NCBI RefSeq assembly: GCF_002088975.1
Contig: NZ_NCST01000003.1
Coordinates: 1-40,593 of the forward strand
Direction of reading: 5' to 3'
From: Henriciella aquimarina
GTDB lineage: Bacteria > Pseudomonadota > Alphaproteobacteria > Caulobacterales > Hyphomonadaceae
Length of the DNA stretch: 40,593 nucleotides
Within the stretch, counting starts at the first letter, position 1. Each line of letters starts with the position of its first letter. This document shows positions 32,477 through 40,593 of the stretch, piece after piece. The position numbers and the translations under genes are program-made. The notes under the pieces were generated by a model. It had not been told where the DNA came from, ran no database searches, and worked only from the letters and a program-made list of their open reading frames with translations.

Positions 32477-32839
32477 TCAACCGCCGGCATGGCGCTTGTC
32501 GAGGTGTTTCTGGAGGAGCTGGGCATTCTTCAGATTGGCGCGGAAGCCGAAGTCGAACAGGTCGCCCACCAGCGGGATGGCGCCGAGGATCGTGTCGATC
32601 AGCAGATTGGACAGCATCCGCAGAATGAGAAAGCCCGACGCCCCCTCCTGGCGCGCCCGTTTGACGATATAGAGCCCAAGCCCGCCCGAGATGGCGTCAC
32701 CGATGCCGGGGATAAGCCCGATCAGGCCATCCAGCCCGAAGCGCATCTGCGTGCCGGGCACGCGAAACTGCGAGTCCAGCAGCCGGGCCAGCTTGTCGAT
32801 GTCGGTCGTCTCTCGTTCAGTCTCATGCGTCTGTTTCAT
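32477..32839 (-). CDS. DUF4112-family protein
   Basis: A 120-residue predicted membrane-associated protein. The DUF4112 motifs are LARLLDSQFRVPGTQMRFGLDGLIGLIPGIGDAISGG and the repeat-like second half DTILGAIPLVGDLFDFGFRANLKNAQLL. The two GxIPxxGD motifs frame two hydrophobic segments. Function unknown. It begins at ATG 32839, divergent from the thiolase with 145 bases between; that gap holds no clear site beyond a GTTGC-CGC-GCAAC repeat. Confidence 0.85.
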   Translation of the reverse strand: MKQTHETERETTDIDKLARLLDSQFRVPGTQMRFGLDGLIGLIPGIGDAISGGLGLYIVKRARQEGASGFLILRMLSNLLIDTILGAIPLVGDLFDFGFRANLKNAQLLQKHLDKRHAGG

Positions 32840-32984
32840 CTGAAGAAATAGCTCCTGTGGCGGCGGCAGGTTCCACCCACATTCTGCAGCACAAAACGCC
32901 GCATGATAGGGGCTGGCCTATTTTCCCTGCCGCCGCTAGGTTGCCGCGCAACATAACCAAGGCTCATCCCGGAGGAGACCAGAC

Positions 32985-34193
32985 ATGAGAGAAGCTGTCA
33001 TTGTTTCAACCGCGCGTACCGCGCTGACCAAAGCCGGCCGCGGCGCCCTCAACGATACCCATGGCATCACCATGTCGGGCCACGCCATCAAGGGCGCCAT
33101 AGACCGCGCGGGCATCGATCCGAAAGAGGTCGAGGACGTCTTCCTGGGCTCGGCCCAGCCGGAAGGTGCGACCGGCCACAACGTCGCGCGCAACGCCGCT
33201 CTCTGGGCCGGCTGCCCTTCCTCGACGGCTGGCGCCACGATCAACCGCTTCTGTTCCTCCGGCCTGCAGGCCATCGCGAACGCGGCCCATACCGTCATCA
33301 ATGAAGGTGCGACGATGGCCATCGGCGGGGGTGTGGAGAGCCTGTCGCTCGTCTCACGCTCGGGCCACATGAACACCTACCGCTACACCGAAGACAAGCT
33401 GATGTCGGAATGGCCGGCGATCTGGATGACCATGATCGAAACCGCCGAGATCGTCGCCGACCGGTATGGCGTTTCCCGCGAAGCCCAGGACATGTACTCC
33501 GCCGAGAGCCAGCGCCGCACCGCCGCCTTCCAGGAATCGGGCAAGATGGCCGAGGAAATCGTGCCGCTGAACACCCGCATGAAGCTGGTGAACAAGGAAA
33601 CCGGCGAAGAGACCTTCCAGGACGTCGTCGCCGACCGGGATGACTGCAACCGTCCGGGCACGACCTATGAGACGCTGGCCGGCCTGAAGCCGGTCTTCTC
33701 CGGCGGCATGGTCGTCAAGGAAGGCAAGTATGTCACCGCCGGCAACGCCTCGCAGCTGTCGGATGGCGCTGCCGCCGTCGTCGTCATGGAAGCCGCCGAG
33801 GCCAAGAAGCGCAATCTCGAGCCGCTCGGCCGGTTCGTCGGCTTCAACGTCGCCGGCTGCGACCCGGACGAGATGGGCATCGGCCCGGTCTTCGCCGTGC
33901 CGCGCCTGCTGGAGCGTCATGGCCTGAAGGTCGACGATATCGACCTGTGGGAGCTCAACGAAGCCTTCGCCAGCCAGTGCCTCTATTCGCGTGACCGTCT
34001 CGGCATCGATCCGGAAAAGTACAACGTCAATGGCGGCTCGATCTCCATCGGCCACCCCTTCGGCATGACCGGCGCGCGCTGCACCGGCTCCATCCTGCTC
34101 GAAGGCCGCCGGCGCGGCGCCAAATGGGGCGTCGTGACCATGTGTGTCGGCGGCGGCATGGGCGCGGCCGGTCTATTTGAGATTTACAGCTAG
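32985..34193 (+). CDS. Thiolase (acetyl-CoA acyltransferase)
   Basis: A 402-residue thiolase that cleaves 3-ketoacyl-CoA in beta-oxidation or condenses acetyl-CoA in the other direction. The acylated Cys is C90 in [10 protein letters not shown]; the other active-site motifs are [21 protein letters not shown] and CVGGGMGAA. The ribosome site GGAGGAG is strong. Length and motifs are fully conserved. Its exact acyl-chain range cannot be set from sequence. Confidence 0.94.
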   Translation: MREAVIVSTARTALTKAGRGALNDTHGITMSGHAIKGAIDRAGIDPKEVEDVFLGSAQPEGATGHNVARNAALWAGCPSSTAGATINRFCSSGLQAIANAAHTVINEGATMAIGGGVESLSLVSRSGHMNTYRYTEDKLMSEWPAIWMTMIETAEIVADRYGVSREAQDMYSAESQRRTAAFQESGKMAEEIVPLNTRMKLVNKETGEETFQDVVADRDDCNRPGTTYETLAGLKPVFSGGMVVKEGKYVTAGNASQLSDGAAAVVVMEAAEAKKRNLEPLGRFVGFNVAGCDPDEMGIGPVFAVPRLLERHGLKVDDIDLWELNEAFASQCLYSRDRLGIDPEKYNVNGGSISIGHPFGMTGARCTGSILLEGRRRGAKWGVVTMCVGGGMGAAGLFEIYS

Positions 34194-34237
34194 GTCATGT
34201 AGGCTTTCGGGTCAGCACCCGCTCACCGGAGACCTTC

Positions 34238-34564
34238 ATGAAACAGTTGGCCTTTCTCACCGGCGTCATGGCGCTCGGCCTCATTACTGGTGGCTGCACC
34301 AATGGGGCCAGCCAGCGTGCATCCCTGTCAAACGGGGCGCAGATCGTGCACGTCACGCCTGAAATCCGGGCAGATCTCAAACAACAGGGGCTCGACCCCG
34401 ATGAAGAGGTTTGCAAACGCGAGGATCAGATCGGATCAACGATTCCGAAGCGGATCTGCGCCACCCGCGCCATGTGGGCGGCGAGGACAAGTGCAAGCCA
34501 GGGCTACACGTCTGACATCCAGCGTGATGCCCTGCGCACCCGCGACCCGAATGCAGGCACCTGA
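34238..34564 (+). CDS. Small lipoprotein, copy 1 of a tandem duplicate
   Basis: A 108-residue lipoprotein with lipobox LITGGC. The mature part has a Cys pair around REDQIGSTIPKR (VCKRED...RICATRAMW), probably a disulfide, followed by a helical Gln/Arg-rich end. A related short pattern (VC...GS...R.C.TR..W) occurs in small exported alphaproteobacterial proteins, but I know no function. The ribosome site is GGAGA. It is followed 31 bases later by a near-identical copy. Confidence 0.78.
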   Translation: MKQLAFLTGVMALGLITGGCTNGASQRASLSNGAQIVHVTPEIRADLKQQGLDPDEEVCKREDQIGSTIPKRICATRAMWAARTSASQGYTSDIQRDALRTRDPNAGT

Positions 34565-34595
34565 GCCGTCTTTTTTCTTCACTGGAGACACTTGA

Positions 34596-34919
34596 ATGAA
34601 AGTATCCTTCTTCGCTGCCGGCCTGGCCGGTCTCGGCCTGATCGCAGCGGGCTGCACCAATGGGCAGTCCGGCCAGAGGGCCACCCTGTCCAACGGCGCC
34701 CAGGTCGTGCAGGTCACACCTCAAATCCGGGCTGACCTCAAGGCGCAGGGGCTCGACCCCGATGAAGAGGTCTGCCGGCGCGAAGACCAGATCGGCTCGA
34801 CCATCCCGAAACGCGTCTGCGCCACCCGCGCCATGTGGGCGGCGAGGACAAGTGCGAGCCAGGGCTATACGTCCGACATCCAGCGCGATGCCCTTCGCAC
34901 GCGCGCGCCTGGCAGCTAA
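34596..34919 (+). CDS. Small lipoprotein, copy 2 of a tandem duplicate
   Basis: A 107-residue paralogue of the preceding gene with lipobox LIAAGC. From QRA to ALRTR the two copies differ at 7 of 77 residues, while the signal peptides have diverged strongly. Both mature proteins keep the two Cys. The shared ribosome-site context (GGAGAC) suggests the duplication included the leader. A strong terminator follows. Confidence 0.78.
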   Translation: MKVSFFAAGLAGLGLIAAGCTNGQSGQRATLSNGAQVVQVTPQIRADLKAQGLDPDEEVCRREDQIGSTIPKRVCATRAMWAARTSASQGYTSDIQRDALRTRAPGS

Positions 34920-34948
34920 GGGCTGTTACCTCAGCTAATCAGACAGTT

Positions 34949-34978
34949 AAGCCCCGGCCCATGCGCCGGGGCTTTTTT
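34949..34978 (+). terminator. Rho-independent terminator after the duplicated lipoproteins
   Basis: A perfect 10-bp stem AAGCCCCGGC/GCCGGGGCTT with a 6-base loop, followed by TTTT. Confidence 0.9.
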
Positions 34979-35034
34979 CATGGAAACAGGCTCCTAGTTT
35001 TTCTGATGACAGAGAAAAAACAGAGCCTTATTCC

Positions 35035-35730
35035 ATGATCCGCACCCTGATTGCCACATCCGCCCTCGCGCTGATCACCGCCTGCGGCGGCGGCGACACG
35101 ACCAATACCGAGAAGGCGACAGGCTTCATCACGCCGGAAACCCCTGTGCCGGCCTCCGCCGAAACCGAGCCGGGCGACGTCCCCCGCGACGATTATGGCC
35201 GGCCCTTCACCTATGAATATCTCGGCAAGCCGATCCCGGACTTTTCCGGCACCATGGTGGCCGGGCCGCTCTTTTCCACGCAGGAACTCAAAAACCAGTG
35301 GACGGTGATCGAGGTCTGGGGCCTGTGGTGCAGCGACTGCATGGCCGATGCGCCCTATGTCGCCGCGCTGGCGAGTGCGATCGCGCAGGATCCGGACCTG
35401 GCTTTCCTCTCCATCCACACCCCGCCAAGCGCCAAGCGCGTCGACGAGGCCTATGGCCGCTATGGCTCGGTCGAGGCCTATTTCGAGGAGAAGGGCTATA
35501 GCTTCCCCACCCTGCTCGATCCGGATGCCTCGATCCGCAAGACGCTCTCCATCCGGTGGACGCCAAGCTATCTCATCGTCGCGCCCGACCGGACGGTCCA
35601 GGGCTTCCGCTCGGAACTGTCGGCCGCCGAGAATGGCGAACCGGTCAAGGATTTCCTGAAGGACATTGCCGAGGTGAAGCGCGAATATAACGCCGCGCAG
35701 GACGAAGCCCCGGAAGAGGACAACACCTAG
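35035..35730 (+). CDS. TlpA/redoxin-like thioredoxin-fold lipoprotein
   Basis: A 231-residue exported protein with lipobox LITACG. The thioredoxin-like domain begins near residue 65; its active site is WCSDC (CxxC form C-S-D-C), unlike the WCGPC of general thioredoxins, and the cis-Pro motif is TPSYLIVAPD. Such anchored proteins reduce or oxidise periplasmic substrates, often for cytochrome maturation; the substrate here is unknown. The last ~20 residues are acidic and disordered. It converges with the hydroxylase gene, overlapping by 4 bases. Confidence 0.86.
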   Translation: MIRTLIATSALALITACGGGDTTNTEKATGFITPETPVPASAETEPGDVPRDDYGRPFTYEYLGKPIPDFSGTMVAGPLFSTQELKNQWTVIEVWGLWCSDCMADAPYVAALASAIAQDPDLAFLSIHTPPSAKRVDEAYGRYGSVEAYFEEKGYSFPTLLDPDASIRKTLSIRWTPSYLIVAPDRTVQGFRSELSAAENGEPVKDFLKDIAEVKREYNAAQDEAPEEDNT

Positions 35731-36572
35731 CGATCCGGCGCCGCCCGCGACGGCGGGTGCGGGGATTTGAGTGGCTGTGTCAGCAGCGCCAGCGGCGCCT
35801 GATCCTTCGCCGTGCGCCAGTCGGCCTGGCCGATCTCCATCCTCTCATGGCCAGCCGCCGGCTGCGCCTTGTAAAGGCGGAACAGCCGGTCCCAGACCGA
35901 CAGGCAGAAACCGAAATTGCGATTGGATTCAACGTGGTCGGTCGAATGATGCACGCGGTGCATGTCCGGCGTGACGACGAGCAGGCGCAGGACGCGGTCG
36001 ACCGGCTGCGGCAGCGCCCAGTTGGCATGGTTGAACTGCGCGAAGGCATTGAGCGCGATTTCAAAGGTGAACGCCGCCCAGGCCGGAATGCCGAAGGCGA
36101 TCACGACCCCCGCCTTCCAGACAAGCGAGACGAGAATCTCGGCCGGGTGAAACCGGAGCGCGGTCACCACATCGATATGCGGGTCGGCATGGTGAACCCG
36201 GTGCATCCGCCACAGCACCGGCACGGCATGCATGGCGAGATGCTGGGCCCAGACAGCGAGGTCCATCAGCGCCAGCGAGACCAGACCGACCAGCCAGACC
36301 GGCGCGTCCACGAGGTTGAACAGGCCGATCCCCTGCCCGTCTGCCCATAGCGCTAGGCCTGCCAGTCCGGCGGGCACCGCGAGACGCCCCAGCACGGCGC
36401 CGGTGATGAAAAGCACGCCCGCGCCCGGCCAGCGCTGCAATCGTGACAGGCCGGGCCGGCGGCGCGGAAACAGGATTTCCATCACGACAAGCGTCGCAAA
36501 CACGCCAAGAAAGACGCTCATCCGTATGATCAGGTCGGGACTCACAGGGTTTTGTCTTTTCCTTTCCTGCAC
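35727..36572 (-). CDS. Sterol desaturase/fatty acid hydroxylase family protein
   Basis: A membrane di-iron enzyme of up to 281 residues. The His clusters are complete: QHLAMH, HRVHHAD and HRVHHSTDH, with at least four hydrophobic segments. The family hydroxylates or desaturates lipids and carotenoids; the substrate here is unknown. The start is uncertain: GTG at 36572 gives the longest frame, GTG at 36545 and ATG at 36521 are alternatives, and none has a convincing ribosome site. Confidence 0.87.
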   Translation of the reverse strand: MQERKRQNPVSPDLIIRMSVFLGVFATLVVMEILFPRRRPGLSRLQRWPGAGVLFITGAVLGRLAVPAGLAGLALWADGQGIGLFNLVDAPVWLVGLVSLALMDLAVWAQHLAMHAVPVLWRMHRVHHADPHIDVVTALRFHPAEILVSLVWKAGVVIAFGIPAWAAFTFEIALNAFAQFNHANWALPQPVDRVLRLLVVTPDMHRVHHSTDHVESNRNFGFCLSVWDRLFRLYKAQPAAGHERMEIGQADWRTAKDQAPLALLTQPLKSPHPPSRAAPDR

Positions 36573-36782
36573 TTATCTGGGGTGGCGCGGCAGCCTTCAA
36601 AGGCCGCCTAACGACACTGTGCCTGCGCAAAGAAAATTCAGCCCTTGCCACAGGCCTGCCCGGATTGTGTGTTGTGACCACAATTTCACATTTCTCACCG
36701 CCTCGACACTTTGATCATTCGCGTCTGAGGCGTTAGACGAAAAGCCGGACCTGTAACCGAAAAAAGAGACTGGATCTGCCAG

Positions 36783-39416
36783 ATGCTTCATCCATCCACT
36801 CAAAAGCTGATTGATCGCCTCGCCGCCATGACGGCGCAGAAGAAGATCGACTGGATCGAGAAGGATAATGGGGATGTCCTTTATTCGACGGAAGGCTATG
36901 CCGTCCGCCTGACGCCCGAACCGCCGCATATCCTGCTGTCGACGGAAGCCGGCAAGGCGCTCGAGGATGCCAGCGCCACCGTGCTGAACGCGACGCCGCA
37001 TGCCGAAGGCGGCACTTATGGCGATCTCGTCGCGGCGATTGCCCGCGATGCCTGCCGCGAGGCGCGCGGCACGGAAGCCGCGATCAACACGCTGCTGGCC
37101 GGTCTCTCGGATGATGCCGCTGAGCCCAAGACCGCCGAGCCTGAAGTGGCGGAAGAAGACACCGCCGAAGCGGCGGCTGCCGAAAGCGAGTCCGACACCG
37201 AGGTAACGGAAGCTGAAGCCGAAGCGAGCGAAACCGACGCGGAGACGAGCGAGCCTGTCGAAGCCGAGGCCGAAGCCGAAACGCAGGCTGAGCCGGTTGA
37301 AGAGGGTGAAGCCGACGAGACGGTTCTGCCGGTCACCGGGGCGGCCCCGGACGAGATTGAGGATGCCGGCGATGACACCACCGCCCTGCAGCCGGAAGAG
37401 ATCGAAGCCGTCGAGCCCGAGAGCACGGACGACACGCTTGAAACGACGGATTCCGATGAGGACCTCGTCGATGTAAGCGTGCCCGAAACGGCGCTGGTCG
37501 AACCGGAAGAAGACGAAGAGACGGCTTTCGCCGCCGCTGACGAAGCTTCTGAAGACGACGACGAGACCGCCAGCGACACAACGCCCGTCTCCATGGCCTA
37601 TGAGACCGAGGAAGACGATGACGACGCCGAAGATGTCGGCGGCGCGGTGGCCCGTCTCGCCGACGAGGTAAACGGCACCGACATCCAGGCCGCCACGGTG
37701 GCGCCGGCGGAAACGCCCGCCGAGGAACCGGCTGCCGAGGCCGAGCAGGATGACGCGCCGGCCGCGGCAGAGGCGGAAGCCGAAACCATGCCGGCCTTTG
37801 AGGCCGAAACGGACACGGAAGAGACAGAAGACGCCGCCGAGGCGAGCGCAAGCGAAGCGGATGAGGCCCCGTCGCTCAACCCGTCCTATGCTGTGCCGCC
37901 CATGTCCTACACACCGTTTGGTGCCGAGGCGCCGAACGAGCTCGCCCCGGAAGCGGCCGCTCCGGCCGTGGATGAGGCCGAAGCGGAAGCCGAGATCGAA
38001 GCGGCCACGCCGGACTTCGAAACGCCCGTCGAAGCCGCCAGCGAAGAGCCGGTGGACACACCGGTCGAAGCCACGAGCGAGGAAGAGACCGCGTCCGCAA
38101 GCGACGCCGGCGAGCTGAACGAACCGGCCCCGGACGTTCCGGCTGAAGACACCCAGACCTACAGCCCGGCGCCCTCATGGAGCACGCTCGGCACCGAGAC
38201 CGAAACGCCAGAGGCCGCCCCCGCGCCGGAGACGACACCCAGCGAGCCTCCGCTCGCCCCGGTTGAGGCAGCCGCCGCCGAGGAACCGGCGGAGACCGAA
38301 GAGCCTCGCGAAGAAACGCCGGTTACGGCTGAAGCCGAAACCAAAGCCGACAATGTCGTGCGCTATGTGCCCTTCGGCGCGGCCGGTCTCGAAGCCGTTG
38401 GCGCCGAAGCCTCCGAGGACGCCCCGGCCGACGCGGAAGTCGACTCCGAGATCGGAGCGGCGGCGACCATGATGTCGATGCCCTCCTCGCCGGAGCCGGA
38501 AGCGGACACGGAACAAGGCATTGAGACGGACACAGAGTTCGCCATGGACGACCTGCCCGGCGAGACGGTCCTTTCCGATCCCCAAGCCGAGCCGACGACA
38601 GAGTTTACGCCGAGCTTTGCTGAACCCACGCAGGCCGCCGAAGAGCCGTCCACCACGGGCTTCGAACCGGCGGCCCCGGACGAAACGCCCGCCTTTGCGC
38701 AGGCGCCGGAAGTGAGCCATGAGCCGGCCGTGGCGGAAAACCCCGAGCCGGTCCAGGCCGAGGACACCCCGGTTGAGGAAACCGTTGCGTCCGCCAGCCT
38801 GGTTGAAGAGACCCCGGCGGCGGTCACGCCTGAAGATGAGACGCCGCTCACCTATGAAGAGACACCAGCGGCGGCTGCGGCTAGCACGGAAGAGGCACCG
38901 GCCCCCGAAGCGCCTGACGCCCCGGCGGCAGAGGCCCCGGTCGAACCGGCCTTCTCCACGCCCACGCCGGACGCCCCGACGGCTGAGCCGGAACCGGCCC
39001 AGCCGCGCACGCTCTCGCTCAGCGGGCTCAGCGCCGGGCTCGGCTTCGGTGCCACCGCGACAGGCTTCACGCCAAGCTCACCCAAGCCGGCCGGCACGCA
39101 GCAACCGTCGGAAGCCGTCACGCCGGGCCCTGTCCTCATCGATGCGACCGAAGACTATCCCACCGATTATGGCGAGGACTCCTCGAGCGACATTCCGGAT
39201 GTGACCAATCTCGACAATCAGCCCGGCAGCGATGACAGCTATGTCGAGGCCAGCGTTTCCGATGAGGATCTCGATGCGGTCTCGCCGCAGGAAGCGCCGA
39301 AAGAGCCCGAGCACGCTCTCTCCCATGTCGACAATGACAATCGCGAGGAAGAGCAGACAGCCGAGCAGGACCAGGCCCCGGCCCGTCCGAAGACGCGCTT
39401 CAACCCCTGGACCTGA
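36783..39416 (+). CDS. Large acidic, mostly disordered protein of unknown function
   Basis: An 877-residue protein. Residues 1 to ~110 look folded (LIDRLAAMTAQKKIDWIEKD, with alternating strands and helices). The rest is a long low-complexity region of Glu, Ala, Thr, Pro and Asp. Short islands with aromatic residues recur: YTPFGA (376-381), YVPFGA (528-533), a Trp-containing PSWSTLG segment (~465), and a Gly/Ser/Leu-rich block (LSGLSAGLGFGATATGF, ~745-761). The C-terminus is basic and ends RFNPWT. No signal peptide or membrane helix is seen, so it is probably cytoplasmic. The 210 bases before it hold no gene and no clear ribosome site. Long reverse-strand frames here are composition artefacts. 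I do not recognise a family. Confidence 0.72.
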   Translation: MLHPSTQKLIDRLAAMTAQKKIDWIEKDNGDVLYSTEGYAVRLTPEPPHILLSTEAGKALEDASATVLNATPHAEGGTYGDLVAAIARDACREARGTEAAINTLLAGLSDDAAEPKTAEPEVAEEDTAEAAAAESESDTEVTEAEAEASETDAETSEPVEAEAEAETQAEPVEEGEADETVLPVTGAAPDEIEDAGDDTTALQPEEIEAVEPESTDDTLETTDSDEDLVDVSVPETALVEPEEDEETAFAAADEASEDDDETASDTTPVSMAYETEEDDDDAEDVGGAVARLADEVNGTDIQAATVAPAETPAEEPAAEAEQDDAPAAAEAEAETMPAFEAETDTEETEDAAEASASEADEAPSLNPSYAVPPMSYTPFGAEAPNELAPEAAAPAVDEAEAEAEIEAATPDFETPVEAASEEPVDTPVEATSEEETASASDAGELNEPAPDVPAEDTQTYSPAPSWSTLGTETETPEAAPAPETTPSEPPLAPVEAAAAEEPAETEEPREETPVTAEAETKADNVVRYVPFGAAGLEAVGAEASEDAPADAEVDSEIGAAATMMSMPSSPEPEADTEQGIETDTEFAMDDLPGETVLSDPQAEPTTEFTPSFAEPTQAAEEPSTTGFEPAAPDETPAFAQAPEVSHEPAVAENPEPVQAEDTPVEETVASASLVEETPAAVTPEDETPLTYEETPAAAAASTEEAPAPEAPDAPAAEAPVEPAFSTPTPDAPTAEPEPAQPRTLSLSGLSAGLGFGATATGFTPSSPKPAGTQQPSEAVTPGPVLIDATEDYPTDYGEDSSSDIPDVTNLDNQPGSDDSYVEASVSDEDLDAVSPQEAPKEPEHALSHVDNDNREEEQTAEQDQAPARPKTRFNPWT

Positions 39417-39425
39417 TCGGCAGGG

Positions 39426-39821
39426 ATGGCTGGCTCTGGCGGGATCTATCCGGGCGGCTGTCTCTGCGGCGCCGTCCGGTTCCGCGCGACCGGCCCCTGG
39501 GAGTCGCCCCACTGGTGTCATTGCGAGACCTGCCGGAAGGCCACCGGCGCGCCGGCGGCCGCTTTCGTGAACTTTCCCGTCGAAGGGTTTGAATGGGAAC
39601 AAGGGGAACCCGCCTGGTATGAATCCTCGCCCGGCATCGAGCGCGGCTTCTGTTCGGTCTGCGGCACCTCGCTCTGCACATTCGAGCCCGGCGACGCGCT
39701 GATCAGCCTGCTGATCGGCTGCCTCGATGAACCGGAACGGATCGCACCAACCTACCAGATCTGGATGCGCCGGCGCCTCTCCTGGCTGGACGATCTCAAC
39801 GACCTGCCCGGACGGCCCTAG
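39426..39821 (+). CDS. GFA-family (CENP-V/glutathione-dependent formaldehyde-activating type) zinc protein
   Basis: A 131-residue protein of the GFA superfamily. Zinc-ligand Cys occur in the family pattern GGCLCGAVRF, HCETCRKATGA and FCSVCGTSL. Family members act as zinc-containing glutathione-linked enzymes or have no known activity; this one cannot be assigned. It starts 9 bases after the stop of the large acidic protein gene, suggesting co-transcription, and converges with pbpC with a 4-base overlap. Confidence 0.87.
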   Translation: MAGSGGIYPGGCLCGAVRFRATGPWESPHWCHCETCRKATGAPAAAFVNFPVEGFEWEQGEPAWYESSPGIERGFCSVCGTSLCTFEPGDALISLLIGCLDEPERIAPTYQIWMRRRLSWLDDLNDLPGRP

Positions 39822-40593
39822 CCGGCCGAAGCGCCGATGACGCGCACCTGCACGCTCGCCTCGCGGCCCGCCGGGTCGACCGCGCTCACCTCATAGAAGC
39901 CGGACCGGTCCGGGGCCCAGACGGGCGCGCCGGAATCGTCGGTCGGGCACGGCTCTCCGTCGATATACCAGCGCAGCGGGCCTTCGCCGCGCCCGGCCAG
40001 CACGAAGGGCCGGGCCGGCTTGCCATTGATCTCACCCGACCAGAGTTCGGCCTCTTTCGGCGGAAACAGGATCTGCGGTCGCTCCCCGCCGCGTTCGAAG
40101 CGGGCAAGCGCGCCTTTCGCCTCTGCGGCCCGGTCACTCATCAGCCGCGTCTTCGCTCCGCCATTGCCGCCGAGATGATAGGCCGCCCGGTCGGCGGCTT
40201 CGAACAGGATGGGCAGCGCCGTGGTGCGCCCGGTCGCGCCCGGACGCGGCGCGCCATCCGCGCGGCCGACCCAGACGACAATCGCATGATCGCCCGACAC
40301 GCCGGCGGCCCAGGCATCGCGGAAGCCATAGGAGGTGCCGGTCTTGAAGGCGATCTGCGGTGCATTCGCCGTCAGCCGCCCCGGCATGCGGCCCGGCGGC
40401 GTCGGCGCATTCTTGAGGATCCGCAGGATCTTGTGCGCGCTGTCCGGGCTCATCAGGCGGTAGCCCTTGGCCTCGTGCATCGCCGGTTCCTTGTCGGCAT
40501 CCCAGACGAGAGGCTTGGCATGACCATCATCGCCGAGCGCGGCATAGATCACGACCAGCTCGCGCGCCGTCAGCCCGGCCCCGCCCAGCGCCA
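39818..40593 (-). CDS. pbpC: Penicillin-binding protein 1C, C-terminal part (5' end outside window)
   Basis: The C-terminal ~258 residues of a class A PBP of the 1C type, a periplasmic peptidoglycan glycosyltransferase/transpeptidase. The transpeptidase KTGTS motif lies in IAFKTGTSYGFRDAWAAG. The last ~90 residues (from about FPPKEAELW) are the BiPBP_C domain that marks PBP1C. The reading frame continues beyond base 40593, so the SXXK and SXN motifs and the glycosyltransferase domain are missing here. In many bacteria pbpC lies next to an alpha-2-macroglobulin-like gene, which would be outside this window. Confidence 0.9.
   Translation of the reverse strand, partial: ALGGAGLTARELVVIYAALGDDGHAKPLVWDADKEPAMHEAKGYRLMSPDSAHKILRILKNAPTPPGRMPGRLTANAPQIAFKTGTSYGFRDAWAAGVSGDHAIVVWVGRADGAPRPGATGRTTALPILFEAADRAAYHLGGNGGAKTRLMSDRAAEAKGALARFERGGERPQILFPPKEAELWSGEINGKPARPFVLAGRGEGPLRWYIDGEPCPTDDSGAPVWAPDRSGFYEVSAVDPAGREASVQVRVIGASAG

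Noticed and set aside
36783..39416. Several serine-rich reverse-strand frames opposite the acidic protein
   Set aside because: Serine-rich composition mirrors Glu/Ala codons of the forward strand; none has a start signal.

Overview
The window is high-GC alphaproteobacterial chromosome, most likely from a Caulobacterales-type lineage (Hyphomonadaceae or Maricaulaceae are my best guess). The evidence is a CcrM (GANTC) methyltransferase with its C-terminal domain, split b and b' ATP synthase subunits in an atpIBEF'F operon without F1 genes, a CC_3452-family exported protein, an alphaproteobacterial LexA box (GTTC-N7-GTTC), and two EcfG-type general stress promoters (GGAAC-N17-CGTT). I see no tRNA, rRNA, CRISPR array, insertion sequence or phage gene. 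Most of the window is ordinary core chromosome with dense, often convergent genes and lineage-specific small envelope genes between them.

Layout. 1-3.6 kb: end of ispE, a WecA/MraY-type glycan transferase, and a reverse-strand pair (ETF-ubiquinone oxidoreductase and an unknown membrane protein). 3.7-9 kb: uracil-DNA glycosylase, stress-promoter hemerythrin, two glycosyltransferases of the TIGR04283/TIGR04282 pair around a lipoprotein, a BLUF blue-light sensor, and an SPL-like radical SAM protein behind a LexA box. 9-14.5 kb: ccrM, a LysE-type exporter, a CPA2 cation/proton antiporter, mutY, and a DUF721 (DciA-like) gene. 14.5-18.9 kb: a DsbA-like lipoprotein and smc. 19-21.8 kb: the F0 operon, closed by a good terminator. 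22.3-27.2 kb: the glycine cleavage operon gcvT-gcvH-gcvPA-gcvPB on the reverse strand, driven by a recognisable promoter and a tandem glycine riboswitch. 27.2-29.8 kb: a Tad-like VWA protein behind a sigma-54 promoter, and an acyl-CoA dehydrogenase. 30-36.6 kb: small exported and membrane proteins, a VOC protein, DinB, DUF4112, a thiolase, a tandemly duplicated lipoprotein, a TlpA-like lipoprotein, and a fatty acid hydroxylase. 36.8-40.6 kb: an 877-residue, very acidic, apparently disordered protein of unknown function, a GFA-family zinc protein, and the 3' part of a PBP1C gene that runs off the window.

How the parts relate. Several genes concern genome maintenance (UDG, MutY, SPL-like radical SAM, CcrM, DciA-like protein, SMC), but they sit in separate transcription units. 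The clearest new information is regulatory. Separate promoter classes can be read directly: EcfG (hemerythrin; DUF6152-DUF6644), LexA (SPL-like radical SAM protein, next to a blue-light sensor), sigma-54 (Tad-like VWA protein), sigma-70 (gcv leader; CC_3452 protein), and DnaA-like boxes plus a GANTC site upstream of ccrM. I find no convincing wholly new multi-gene system. The best candidates for new biology are the BLUF/LexA/SPL-like neighbourhood, the stress-controlled DUF6152-DUF6644 pair with its palindrome, and the large acidic disordered protein.
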